In this document: one piece after another, positions 49,907 to 59,373 of the stretch
Position numbering within the stretch: the stretch's first letter is position 1
Layout of the letters: each line of letters starts with the position of its first letter
From: DAOUCP01 sp034432155
Lineage (GTDB): Bacteria > Chloroflexota > Anaerolineae > Epilineales > Epilineaceae
NCBI GenBank assembly: GCA_034432155.1
Contig: DAOUCP010000113.1
Location: 1-64,000, forward strand
DNA length: 64,000 nt
Direction: 5' to 3'
Notes under the pieces: generated by a model
Told to the model about the DNA's origin: nothing
Seen by the model: the letters and a program-made list of their open reading frames with translations, nothing else
Database searches by the model: none
Position numbers and translations under genes: made by a program

Positions 49907-51661
49907 CTAGCCGCGGCCCAGGTAGGGAAGGACAACGGTGGCTTGACCATCCGGCGTGGTCCGGGTGGCTAGACCGGCAGTCGAAGTCGCCAACGGCGTT
50001 GCGGCCGGCGTGGCCGTTGCCGAGCCCGTGACCGCTCGGGTAGCCGTCGCCGTCGCGGTGACCGAGGGCGAGGGTCTCCCTGTTGCCGTTGGCTCGGGCG
50101 TCGGCGGCTCCCCGCTTGGCCGACGGAGCGCCCAGTAGCACATGGCGTCCTCACCCCAGCGGCCCCAGTCGGCAATGTCCAGGAGCGTTGTCTCGCACAC
50201 CAGCAAGGCCAACGGGCCGTCGGCAGTTACGTCGAGCTGGCTGTCCTCGGGTAGGCTCGCGGCGGGCCGCACAACGGCGCTGGCCCCGGCGGCGAGCGTC
50301 AGACGGTCGCTATGCAAGGCCGCACCCTCGACGGTGCGGTAGGCGAACACCGCCTCAACCGGTACGCCACCCGGATTGAGCACCGCCAACTGGGTGCGGC
50401 GCCCGCGGTCCGCAACCCGCACCCTCGGCACCGAGAATCCCTGCCCCAGATCGGCCTCGCCGAAGGCGTTGTAAGCGCTGACCGAATGGACCACCTCGCG
50501 CTCTCGAGCCTCATCCTGAACGACTGCCAGCAGCGGACCATCCGCGGCAATGACCGCGTGGCCCTCGAAGCCACGGTTCAGCCTCGTACCGATGGGCAAG
50601 CCCGTGGGCGGGGCCAAGCCGCGGTTCAGGCGCGCCAGGTCGACGTACGTCGCTCCGCGGGGCTCGAGGCGCAAGGGCTGTTCGATCGCTGGTTCCGATG
50701 CCGACACGCCATGCGCTCGATAGGCGATGGAGGCGTTCACCGCCTTGGTGAGGCTTGGATTGGCGATGGCGATCAGCGAGTTGCCAAGATAGTTGGCACG
50801 CACGGAGGGCAGGAGCAGCCGTGTCGAGGCTCGAGCCACCGGCCGCGCGACGAAGGCCGACGTGCCGTCGCCAGCCATCTCATCGCCAAACGCCATCACA
50901 GCCAATGGTTTCTGGGCGGTGATGCGCGTCGCCAGGATCGACCCACCATCCCCAGCGTTGATCGGCATGTCCCCAAAGTTCAGATCGTCGAACCAGGTGT
51001 CGTACGAGATGGTTTGGCCTCCCGGAATGAACGTGCTGAACGAAACCATTAGTTCGCCGCTCGAGTTATCGAACAGCTGCACGTCAACTTTGTTCTCTGA
51101 GGAAGACTCGTCTGTGTTCTGAAAGTAGAGAATGCTCGTGTGAGAGTACACATCCCGAACCGTGAGGGGCAGGATGAGGCTGGTGCCTGGCTCACAGGCT
51201 TCATACGCCGCGGCGGCACCGTTTGGCCATTCCGTCCGGCTCAGAAAGCCGATGTAGCCACGACTGGCGATGGTGGTGGCATAGCGGCCGCGCGGCACCT
51301 GGACCAGAGATCGCAGGGCCAGGCGGTCGGCCGTGTCCGGCCCAACCGTCGGTAGGACGGTGATGTCGTTCTCGTACGCCGGCCGGAGGCGAACTCGCAG
51401 TGCGTGCGCTGAAGGCAGCCAGTTGCGGATATCGATGGTCGAAATGCCGAAGCCCTCCATTCCTGCCAGCCGCTGGCCCGTCGCCACAGCCGTGCTACCA
51501 CGGGATTGCACGATCGGCAGATAGGTGCTCTCGCCCCCGGCTGCGCCACGCCCCAGCACCCGCGGCGAGGTCCATGCCAAGCAGAAGCCCACCGTCCAGA
51601 TGCCGGCCAGGCTGGCACGGACGATGAGCCGCACGCGATGGTGAAGAGAAAGCGGTGGCAC
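49907..51661 (-). CDS. Large secreted/anchored protein, unknown, with YLP motifs
   Basis: A protein of 584 residues from GTG 51661 (AAGGAG about 10 bases upstream), so the first 71 codons of the open frame are ignored. An N-terminal anchor (about 10-30) is followed by STYLPIVQS. A series of beta-sandwich-like segments follows (SILYFQNTDESS, SLIAIANPSLTKA, TQLAVLNPGGVPV) that look like repeats of one about 100-residue domain. A Thr/Ala/Pro linker (about 500-565) precedes the C-terminal VVLPYLGRG. I do not recognise a family; a related broken copy may lie at 55740-56335. Confidence 0.75.
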   Translation of the reverse strand: MPPLSLHHRVRLIVRASLAGIWTVGFCLAWTSPRVLGRGAAGGESTYLPIVQSRGSTAVATGQRLAGMEGFGISTIDIRNWLPSAHALRVRLRPAYENDITVLPTVGPDTADRLALRSLVQVPRGRYATTIASRGYIGFLSRTEWPNGAAAAYEACEPGTSLILPLTVRDVYSHTSILYFQNTDESSSENKVDVQLFDNSSGELMVSFSTFIPGGQTISYDTWFDDLNFGDMPINAGDGGSILATRITAQKPLAVMAFGDEMAGDGTSAFVARPVARASTRLLLPSVRANYLGNSLIAIANPSLTKAVNASIAYRAHGVSASEPAIEQPLRLEPRGATYVDLARLNRGLAPPTGLPIGTRLNRGFEGHAVIAADGPLLAVVQDEAREREVVHSVSAYNAFGEADLGQGFSVPRVRVADRGRRTQLAVLNPGGVPVEAVFAYRTVEGAALHSDRLTLAAGASAVVRPAASLPEDSQLDVTADGPLALLVCETTLLDIADWGRWGEDAMCYWALRRPSGEPPTPEPTATGRPSPSVTATATATRAVTGSATATPAATPLATSTAGLATRTTPDGQATVVLPYLGRG

Positions 51662-51797
51662 TGGGAGCGCTCCTTCCTGTTCGCTTCCGGGAACTCGCCG
51701 AGGCGCCCCAAGATAGCCGCAAAACCGCTGGCGATCAAGAGACCGCCAGCGGCGGCAGCCCGACCGCGATCGGCTGCCCGCCGTTGACGCCGCCGCG

Positions 51798-54700
51798 CTA
51801 TTGGCCACCGACCTCAAGGAGGAAGCGGTCGCGATCGGCGGACCCGGGAGGACCGGTGACCGGCAACCGCACACCGGTAGCCAGATCGTACCAGCCGATC
51901 GCCAGCCGGAGGCGGCCGTGCGGCGGATCGCCGATCGCGCCAGCGGATGGTTGCAGCACCACCGCGATGTCGAGCGGCTGGTTCAGCGGCCAGGCGCTCG
52001 TGGGCAGCGCACCATCGAATGGCTGGCCGTCGTGTTGGGCAACGAGAACTTCGCGGCCGTCCTCGCCGAGCCGCAACAGGTGTACGAACAGGGTATAGTC
52101 GCGCCGCGGCTGGGCGGTCGCCATCCAGCGCAGTGTCACGGTGAGCGGCCGGCCGGGGCCCACAGTCCGCGTCGGCGACAGGGCGTAGCCTTGCAGGGCC
52201 AGCTCGCTGCCAAAGTGCGCACTGGCCTTGTGGTCGATCGGCGCCAGACGCTCGTGCACGACAGCGATGCTGCGCCTGAATTGGTCGGCGACGGCCGCGC
52301 CATGCGCGTCAAGGACGGGCAGCAAGCGACGCGTGGCCTCGTCGTACAGGCTGACCTGTAACCAGTAGCCGCCCGGCGTGAGGTCGGTCGGCACCGAGAG
52401 CGGCATGAGATCGTGGAACTGCTCCCCAGGGCGCCAGCCGGTCGTCGGCCGTGTCCCGTGAAGGATCGGTCGATCCTCGTTACTCCGCCGGTCAAGCCCG
52501 GGATCGAGCAACTGAATGGAGGCGCGAACGCGGTGAGTCGGCACGGCGTAGCTCTCCCAGACAAGACCGACCAGCACCCGCCGGCCGACGCAAAGGCTTT
52601 GGGGCACGGCCAGCCCGACGAGGCGGATGCCGTCGGCAAAAGTAACCGGCGCGGCGAGGCCGGGCGTGCCAACGCGGACATGAATCGGCGGTAGCACGAA
52701 CGGGCGGGGGTGCACCAGAATCGACTTCGCCGCCCGCTGGGGCAACAGACGCCCGTCCTCTCGGAGCGAGAGCTGCATGGGTACCTTGTCCCCAGCCTTG
52801 CGCTCGAGCTCGTGGGGCACGCGAAACGTGTGCCGCGTCGTCACGACTTGGCCAGCCCTGAGATTGGCGAAGGCGCAGCCCGTGTCTCGCCCGAGAGGCC
52901 CAGCGTCGACGGTCAGGGTCACTGGCCGCTCCGGCGTAGCCGACGACAGCCACCGCCAGTGCAGGGCGAGCCGCACCTCGTCCCCGGGACGCACCGATGG
53001 CGGCGCCTCGAAGCCCAACAGGCGCGCACGGCCCGGCCACACGGCCTGCACGGGCCGCGCGCGGCGCACGGAACTCTCGTCGGCGGATGCGATGCCGGCC
53101 GCCGAGTCGCGCAGGGTGTCCTCGGCCTGCCCAGCGCCGGGCCCGCCGAGCGCTACCGCCAGACCCTGGGGCACTCTGCCGACCGCGTCGAACGGTCGGC
53201 TGGAGACCTCGACAAGCGGGCCGATCGACCGTGTGTAGAAACCGTCTGCCGGGTCGGGCTCGACACCCCACAGGTAGACCGGACCCCCGCTGGCCGGCAG
53301 ACCGTCCAGGATGCGCCGCGCCGAGGGGGTGTCGGCGTACATGATCCGCACGTCCGGCCGCCGGCCCTCGATGAGCTGCGGATACAGAAGCGCCGAGCCC
53401 AGCTGCGGCTCCACGACGATCGAGGCGCCAGCGGGTAGGCCAGCGTCCAGGATCCTCCGGCCCAACGCGGCCGGCGGCCAGCCCTGGCTGCGATCGCACG
53501 CCGGTCCGTTGTTCCACAGCTGGCACACGGGCAGCAGCAACGCCAACGTCCAGTAGACCGCCGGCAGGCAGTGTCGCGGGGCGGTGTCGGGCGCCAGCCT
53601 GGCGCTGCCGGCGGCGGCTTGGTATCCTGCGGCACCCAGCGACAGCGCCGTCCGCGCCCTGCGGAGCGACCCGCCGAGCCGGTCTTCCACCGCGGCCATG
53701 CCGGCCGCGACCCACACACCGACGATGAGATGCGAGGGCAGCAGGGTCACCCATCCGTCCCACGCGTTGTAACCCGCGCGAAACGTCACATGAAGCAACC
53801 ATACCATGCCCAGCCACATCGCCCACTGCGTGCGCCTGGCCAGAAGCCACACCCAGCCGAGGGCGGCTAGCAGCAGGAACGGCGCGCCGAACTGCGACGT
53901 GAGCTCGTACCGAAGGAGCACGAGTAGCCGGGTCGGATCCTCGAGCGGCCAGGTGGGGCGAAAGAGGCCCGTGTACGGGCTGGCCGTCGCATAGCCCAGC
54001 ACGTCGGCCACCCGAGCCGGCCGCCCGCTTACCGCCGGCCAGCGCGCGAAGAGGTAGAGGGTCGGCGCCAAGCCCGCGAGAAGCGCCATCGCCGGCCCCA
54101 CCAGGCGGCGGGGGCTAACGAGCAACCTCGGCTCGTTGACGAGAACGGCCCCGGCCAGGGCGGGCGCGAGAAACACAATCGTGGCGTGGTGCGTCAAACC
54201 CAGGCCGAAGGCAAACACCGCAGCGAGCAGCCACCTCGTAGCGCCCCTGCCGGATGCGCCCGACCTCACGGCAGAGGCCCACCGCATCGCGCCCAAGAGC
54301 ACGACCGCCACCAGCAGCACGTGCGTTGCATACACCTCCGTGATGACGGCAAGCGACCAGAAGGCGGGCGTGAAGGCCAAGGTGAGTGCCGCGGCCAGCC
54401 CGGCAGACGTCTTGCCCGTCAGGTGGGCGCCGATGAGGGCCGTTACGCCCACGGCCACGGCTGCGGAACACGCCGACAGGAGGTTCATGCGATAAGCGAT
54501 GTCACGCACCGGTAGGAGCGTGAATAGCTTGCCGAGCATCGTGTAGAGCGGATAGCCGGGTGGATGGGCGAGCGTGAGCTTGTGGGCGACGACTTGGAAC
54601 TCCAAGCTGTCCGCCACGTCGGTGGTCGGCGACAAGGTGCGCAGATAGATAGCGAGCACGACGAGGGCCGAAGTCACGGCGATCGGCGTCGCCCCATGCC

Positions 54701-54929
54701 TGAGCCGCCGCCGATCCATCCACAGAGCGAGCACCCCAAGCAGCGACACGCTTAGAATTGCCGCTCCCAGCCACGGTCGCACCTCCGGCTGTCTCGCATA
54801 GTGAAGGTTTAGCAGCAGCGGGACCAGCAAGCAGACGGACCTCGGCACGGCTCGCCGGGCGGTCACCGCATCGCCCGGCGCCGCTGGGCATCCGGCCTCG
54901 CCAGACGCGACTGGCCGACGGAGGCTCAC
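51798..54929 (-). CDS. DUF2723 polytopic membrane protein, probable glycosyltransferase
   Basis: A protein of 1043 residues from GTG 54929, whose GTGA overlaps the upstream glycosyltransferase stop (typical coupling); GTG 54866 is an alternative. The N-terminal half has about 10-12 transmembrane helices with the DUF2723 pattern ADSLEFQVVAHKLTLAHPPGYPLY, then RMNLLSACSAAVA. That is the acidic residue and HPPGYPLY of protein O-mannosyltransferase-like enzymes. The C-terminal about 480 residues hold two beta-sandwich domains (GDEVRLALHWRWLS; LTVTLRWMATAQPRRDYTLFVHLL). It may use polyprenyl-phosphate sugars made by the adjacent GT2 enzyme. Confidence 0.85.
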   Translation of the reverse strand: MSLRRPVASGEAGCPAAPGDAVTARRAVPRSVCLLVPLLLNLHYARQPEVRPWLGAAILSVSLLGVLALWMDRRRLRHGATPIAVTSALVVLAIYLRTLSPTTDVADSLEFQVVAHKLTLAHPPGYPLYTMLGKLFTLLPVRDIAYRMNLLSACSAAVAVGVTALIGAHLTGKTSAGLAAALTLAFTPAFWSLAVITEVYATHVLLVAVVLLGAMRWASAVRSGASGRGATRWLLAAVFAFGLGLTHHATIVFLAPALAGAVLVNEPRLLVSPRRLVGPAMALLAGLAPTLYLFARWPAVSGRPARVADVLGYATASPYTGLFRPTWPLEDPTRLLVLLRYELTSQFGAPFLLLAALGWVWLLARRTQWAMWLGMVWLLHVTFRAGYNAWDGWVTLLPSHLIVGVWVAAGMAAVEDRLGGSLRRARTALSLGAAGYQAAAGSARLAPDTAPRHCLPAVYWTLALLLPVCQLWNNGPACDRSQGWPPAALGRRILDAGLPAGASIVVEPQLGSALLYPQLIEGRRPDVRIMYADTPSARRILDGLPASGGPVYLWGVEPDPADGFYTRSIGPLVEVSSRPFDAVGRVPQGLAVALGGPGAGQAEDTLRDSAAGIASADESSVRRARPVQAVWPGRARLLGFEAPPSVRPGDEVRLALHWRWLSSATPERPVTLTVDAGPLGRDTGCAFANLRAGQVVTTRHTFRVPHELERKAGDKVPMQLSLREDGRLLPQRAAKSILVHPRPFVLPPIHVRVGTPGLAAPVTFADGIRLVGLAVPQSLCVGRRVLVGLVWESYAVPTHRVRASIQLLDPGLDRRSNEDRPILHGTRPTTGWRPGEQFHDLMPLSVPTDLTPGGYWLQVSLYDEATRRLLPVLDAHGAAVADQFRRSIAVVHERLAPIDHKASAHFGSELALQGYALSPTRTVGPGRPLTVTLRWMATAQPRRDYTLFVHLLRLGEDGREVLVAQHDGQPFDGALPTSAWPLNQPLDIAVVLQPSAGAIGDPPHGRLRLAIGWYDLATGVRLPVTGPPGSADRDRFLLEVGGQ

Positions 54930-55684
54930 GAGGTGGGCCGGCGCGCCAAGTGTGCTGCGTCGCCTCGCATCCTGTGCCGATGCACGCGCCATGCAGTCAG
55001 CCGGGCGACGGTGCCCAGGGCGCGCCAGATCTCCGTCCGCGAGATCTTCGAGGCTCCCCGCCGCCGCTCCTCGAAGACGATCGGCACCTCGGCGATGCTC
55101 GCGCCGAGCTGCTGGCATACGAACAGCATCTCGATCAGGAAGGCGTAGTCGCTCGAACGAAGGCGATCGAACTCGATGCGCCGCAGCAGGTCGGTGTGGT
55201 AGCACCGGAAGCCGGACGTGCAGTCGCGCGCCTCCAGCCCGGCGGCGAGGTGCGCGACCGCGTTCGCGCCGCGGCTGAGCGCCCTGCGGTGCCAGCCCCA
55301 ATGCCCGATGCCGCCCCCCGGGACATAGCGGCTGCCGATGACGACCTCGTGGTCCGCGCTCGCCGCGAGCAAGCGGGGAATGTACGCCGGATGGTGCGAG
55401 AAGTCGCCATCCATGGTGACGATACGCTCGGCCCCCAGCGCCAGGGCGCTGCGAAAGCCGGCGACGTAGGCCGTGCCGAGACCAAGCTTGCGGGGGCGAG
55501 AGACGACGTGGAGCCGGCCTAGCCGGTCGGCGAGCATCTTGGCGACGGCCGCCGTGCCGTCCGGCGAGTTATCGTCCACCACCACCAGGTGTGCGATGCC
55601 CTTCTGGCCCAGGATGGCCTCGGCGAGCGCGGGCAAGTTGTCGGCCTCGTTGTACGTAGGGACGACGACAATGGCGTGCGGCAA
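54926..55684 (-). CDS. Polyprenol-phosphate glycosyltransferase (GT2, DPM1-like)
   Basis: About 252 residues. Start uncertain (TTG 55684 or TTG 55702; GGAG lies 12 bases before the first). Motifs: VVVPTYNEADNLP at the start, VVVDDNSPDGT, IVTMDGDFSHHP (the DxD-type metal site), VIGSRYVPGG, and TSGFRCYHTDLLRRIE. This is the dolichol-phosphate mannose synthase type, transferring a sugar from GDP- or UDP-sugar to polyprenyl phosphate. It overlaps the DUF2723 gene by 4 bases, fitting a two-step protein glycosylation module. Confidence 0.88.
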   Translation of the reverse strand: MPHAIVVVPTYNEADNLPALAEAILGQKGIAHLVVVDDNSPDGTAAVAKMLADRLGRLHVVSRPRKLGLGTAYVAGFRSALALGAERIVTMDGDFSHHPAYIPRLLAASADHEVVIGSRYVPGGGIGHWGWHRRALSRGANAVAHLAAGLEARDCTSGFRCYHTDLLRRIEFDRLRSSDYAFLIEMLFVCQQLGASIAEVPIVFEERRRGASKISRTEIWRALGTVARLTAWRVHRHRMRGDAAHLARRPTS

Positions 55685-55748
55685 CGGTTGGTCTCGCTCC
55701 AAGCGCGGATCCCGCGGCGGGCCAGACCGCCGACGGCTAACAGCGGCT

Positions 55749-55754
55749 ATTGTA
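55749..55754 (-). promoter_or_regulatory. -10 element upstream of the GT2 gene
   Basis: TACAAT on the minus strand, about 50-65 bases before the two candidate TTG starts. No good -35. Confidence 0.3.
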
Positions 55755-55784
55755 AGCGGCCCACCGTTGCGTCGCCAGCCGTCG

Positions 55785-56335
55785 CGCCGGGGCAGGGCGC
55801 CTGAGCTGCTGATCGTCGGGCCGGCATCGAGTGAGCTGACCATCGTAAACCTGGATGCCTCGCGAGCCGTGCCTACGTCGGTGCAGCTGTTCCGAATCGG
55901 CACTGGCGATCGCGCCGCCGTCCTGCTGGAGCGGGCCATTGCGCCGGCAGACGCGGTAACCTTGTCCCCGGCGGATTGGTCGCCAGTGGCGAGCGGGGGT
56001 TACTCGGCACGCTCCAGGTGGCCGGGCACAGGGACGTTGTAGCACACGCCGGACCGACACCGAGCACGGAGGTCATGCTGCCTGTGGTGAGCCCGCACCG
56101 CCATGGGCAGTCGTCGCTGATCGTTGTTCTCAACACGGACCCCGACTCGCCCGCGCACGCGACGCTGTCGGTATTTGGTGCTGCCGGCGGCCCACCGGTC
56201 CAGCCATGGGAGGTTGCCCTGCCGCCGGGCTCTTCTCACAACTTCGACCTCGCCAGCAGGCAATGGCGCTCCGCAGATTCCGACTTCGGGGGGTCCGTCC
56301 GGGTGACCTCGACGATTCCTACGCCGACCTGGTGA
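55785..56335 (+). pseudogene. Remnant of a secreted beta-sandwich protein
   Basis: Two adjacent frames give a continuous-looking product: ELLIVGPASSELTIVNLDAS ... VTLSPADWSPVASG (to about 56000), then, one frame over, LQVAGHRDVV, SSLIVVLNTDPDSPAHATLS and PPGSSHNFDLASRQW. That implies a frameshift near 56010. No start codon with a ribosome site. The strand pattern resembles domains of the 49907-51661 protein, so it may be a broken relative. Confidence 0.5.
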
Positions 56336-56633
56336 CAGGCAGCTGGATGCGCGTCGGGTGGTCGGGCCTCCGCATTGTCGATGTGAGCATGCCGACGCAC
56401 CGACAAAGATCGCCTCGCTGCCGTGCCCCGTTGTGCCCCGGAGTCTGGGCGTCGGCGGCGGCGTCCGACCAAGTACTCGCCGGAGGTGCCAAAGCTGTTG
56501 GCGCTCGAACGCGCTCCGGCGCACGCTCCGCCACCCTCCTTCGGCCATGGGGTGGTGCTCTGCGCCGGCATCGGCGTCCTCGGCGTGTTGCCATGCCGAA
56601 GGCCTCCATGCTTGCCGGCCACAGCAGTCAGCC

Positions 56634-56725
56634 AGGCGATCGGCTGCCCGCGAGTGGCTGTGGCCCGCGACAGCCGGACAGGCGATCGGCTGCCCGCAAG
56701 TGGCTGCGGCCGCGGCTGTTGAACG
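56634..56725. repeat. 46-bp repeat, 2 copies
   Basis: AGGCGATCGGCTGCCCGC-AGTGGCTG occurs at 56634 and 56680. It lies in the 527-base spacer 56336-56862, which otherwise contains no gene I can support. Confidence 0.75.
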
Positions 56726-56862
56726 AGCTGGCCAAGGGCGCTACACTGAGCCTTGCTGCATACCCGGGGCACCGGAGACCGCACCGGAGCTGCCCGCCCC
56801 GGCCGGCGGCGCCATGGGCGAGGAAAACGGCCTGACACGCGCCATTCGCGGAGGAGGTTCGC

Positions 56863-59328
56863 ATGCACGGCCCACAGAAGGCGACTGGCCTACGCGCGCT
56901 AGGCAGGATTGTCGCGCTCTGTCTGGTATCGACGCCCCTCCTCGGCGGGTTCCCTGGCCAACGGACGGCCATCGCCGCCGCGGCGCCAGTTTGGCCGATC
57001 CCCGACTTGGTGGCCGACCTCGCGGCCCTGCTTGGCGAACTCTACCGGCAAAGGGCAGACGCCAGCACCCCGGTCTTCTACCTGGCGCCGGAGTGGGAAT
57101 CCGACAAGTGGCGCTCCAGCAAGGATCCCGACACCCTCTGGGAGTACGGCGCTCGCCCAGAGACGCGTTGCCATGAGGCCACCACCATGGCCGCCTTCGT
57201 CGACTGCACAGGGCACCGTCTGGCGCTGGCGGCCGACGTTCCGTACCGCGGCGGACTCAGTCTCTTCGATCCCACAGCCGGTTTCGCCGCCCATGCCAAG
57301 CTCATCGAACTGGCCGGCATCTGTGCACTCTACCATGCCTACGTGCGTGACCACGACGCGACCCTGGCAGGCGCTTACAGCGCTGCCGAGGCCCGCGACG
57401 CTAAGCGCTACCACGAGGCCATGATGCGCGCCTACGAGGCGCACATGCGCGACATCTTGCTCCGGATGTTCCGTGACACGCGCCATGACCCAGCCTTCCA
57501 GTTCGAGTTCACCCTGGGTGCCGGTTGGTTGGCGCTGGCCTATGTGCGGACGGTCCAGGCACTGGAGACGGTCGATGCGTGGGCCGATCCCGAGGACCGG
57601 CGCAGCGCGTTGGCTCTCGTGAATGGTCTGAACCAGCGACTGTGGTGGGAGTGGATCTGGCCCCAGACCGAAGGTCCTCGAACGGCTGGCTTCGTGGACC
57701 TCGGCAGTGAGGCCACGCAGGCCGCCGCCGCGGCGTCCGGACCCGGCTGGGTGGGCACCGACCGCTTCCGCTCCGATGGCGGTGTGGTGTTGAGCCTGCG
57801 GCCCAGCTCGCTGGACGAAGGTCCCTACGACGGCCTCTGGGTGGATGCCGACTATGCCGCGCCTGGCGAGTGGTGGTGCTACGCTCGGTATGGCGGCTTC
57901 AGCACAAGCCTTGGCGATTGCCTGGGCCAGGCGCGCAAGGCCTCTTTGGGCGGTTCGCGCTCGCCTTTCGGCCAGTACTACGGTCAGCCCGGTACCGGCA
58001 CCGCGTGCGGGTCTCGAGCCAGCAATGTAACCCCCCAAACCTGCGGCGTGCCCAATCGTGGCTCGATCGCGCTCGACTGGGTCCAGGCCTTTCTGGGAGC
58101 CCGGCTGGGCATGTTCGTCATTCGCGAGCTGGCCCAGTCGAACGATGCCCATCTGCCGGCCGGCGCCATTGGTCTCCGGGAGCTGCCGACGGTGACCTCC
58201 CGACTTGGGTACGGCGTGGCCGGTTGGCATGGCGGCGCCAATCAGCACGACGATCTGGAGTGGCCGTGGAGTGCGGCCTTGCCGGTGGTGGCCATTCGCA
58301 CCCTCTCGGCAGCCCGACACGATTTGGAGCCTCAGGATGGCCGGTTCAGCCTTGGCGAGACCGACACCTCGGCCGTCTCGGTCGCCCGTCGCGGCGACAC
58401 CTGGTCGGACGATCAGCAGGAATTCCCGGGCGCCGTGGAGCGCCAGGCAGCCGGGCCCAGCCCATTCTACGGACCGGAGCTTCTGGCCTTGGTTCTCTCG
58501 GACCGCACATCCGACGGCCTGGCTGGCTCGTTCTACGATGCCCAAACACGAGACGAACCCGACGAGTTCGACGTTTGGTTGTGGCTCCTGTTATCGAGCT
58601 TCTACCGTTGCCCGGGCGTGAGCGATCCCGCCGACGGGGCTTGTGTGGCCTTCTCCACCGCCCACTGGCCGAACCCGGCGGTCATCCGGCGGGTTCCGTT
58701 GTTCAGCCCGCCCGCTGACCCCCTGCCCGATGCACGATTCCGCAACCTCTGGCTCAACCCGGTGACCGACACGGGGCCGGTCATTGGCGAGGGCAGCATC
58801 GCCGACCGCGACATGACCTGCCGTGGCGGTGGCGGGCTACCGTGGCAGCATGTCGCCGACTGGACGGCGCTGGCCGACTCGGGCTACCTCGTCGACGAAG
58901 CCGGCCAGGGCCCGTACGACAGCCTCATCCCGGCCTTTGGCAGCGCCTTGCGGCTGCTCGCGGCACGGTACGCCGAGGCCCCACCGGACCCGGCGCTGGC
59001 AGACGACTACGAGCGGGCGCGCAGTGACGTGCTCGCACCATGGTACGAGGAGCTGCACCGCCAGGTGAAAGCGTTGCTCGTGCTCTACCGAGATGCGCCA
59101 CCGGCGGGGTTCCGTTACCTTCCCGGGGTCGAGAACTCCACCTGCATCGGCTTCGATCCCTATGTTCCTGGAGACCCGTCGCTCAAAATGGTGCTGAGCT
59201 GGCAAGGCGGCACCAGTTCGACGCGCGAGCGAGCGGTTGCCCACCGCGCCATAGGTTACAGTCGCGTCGTCGAGTGGTACTGGTGTTACAGCGATGACTG
59301 GCTCACCGTGGACGCAACGACCTGGTAG
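56863..59328 (+). CDS. Large secreted protein, unknown (orphan)
   Basis: A protein of 821 residues. GGAGGAGG lies just before ATG 56863 and a signal peptide (about 12-40) follows. No low-complexity linker or YLP motif, unlike its neighbours. The mature sequence is rich in Trp, Tyr and Asp, with long helical-looking stretches (LIELAGICALYHAYVRDHDATL, split over about 150-180) and pairs of Cys at intervals. Notable motifs are GYGVAGWHGGANQHDDLEW (about 450-470) and DEFDVWLWLLLSSFYRCPG. The composition suggests an extracellular alpha/alpha-barrel or enzyme, but I recognise no family. Confidence 0.8.
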   Translation: MHGPQKATGLRALGRIVALCLVSTPLLGGFPGQRTAIAAAAPVWPIPDLVADLAALLGELYRQRADASTPVFYLAPEWESDKWRSSKDPDTLWEYGARPETRCHEATTMAAFVDCTGHRLALAADVPYRGGLSLFDPTAGFAAHAKLIELAGICALYHAYVRDHDATLAGAYSAAEARDAKRYHEAMMRAYEAHMRDILLRMFRDTRHDPAFQFEFTLGAGWLALAYVRTVQALETVDAWADPEDRRSALALVNGLNQRLWWEWIWPQTEGPRTAGFVDLGSEATQAAAAASGPGWVGTDRFRSDGGVVLSLRPSSLDEGPYDGLWVDADYAAPGEWWCYARYGGFSTSLGDCLGQARKASLGGSRSPFGQYYGQPGTGTACGSRASNVTPQTCGVPNRGSIALDWVQAFLGARLGMFVIRELAQSNDAHLPAGAIGLRELPTVTSRLGYGVAGWHGGANQHDDLEWPWSAALPVVAIRTLSAARHDLEPQDGRFSLGETDTSAVSVARRGDTWSDDQQEFPGAVERQAAGPSPFYGPELLALVLSDRTSDGLAGSFYDAQTRDEPDEFDVWLWLLLSSFYRCPGVSDPADGACVAFSTAHWPNPAVIRRVPLFSPPADPLPDARFRNLWLNPVTDTGPVIGEGSIADRDMTCRGGGGLPWQHVADWTALADSGYLVDEAGQGPYDSLIPAFGSALRLLAARYAEAPPDPALADDYERARSDVLAPWYEELHRQVKALLVLYRDAPPAGFRYLPGVENSTCIGFDPYVPGDPSLKMVLSWQGGTSSTRERAVAHRAIGYSRVVEWYWCYSDDWLTVDATTW

Positions 59329-59373
59329 GCGGCGGGCCACCGCCGCCAGAAGGGCCGCCTCCCGAAGAAGCTG

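Noticed and set aside
54930..55301. Upstream extension of the DUF2723 frame
   Set aside because: Lies entirely opposite in frame to the motif-bearing GT2 gene; the GTGA overlap gives a better start.
56899..58545. 548-codon minus-strand open frame opposite the 821-residue secreted protein
   Set aside because: The plus strand has the ribosome site, signal peptide and normal composition; the antisense frame has none.
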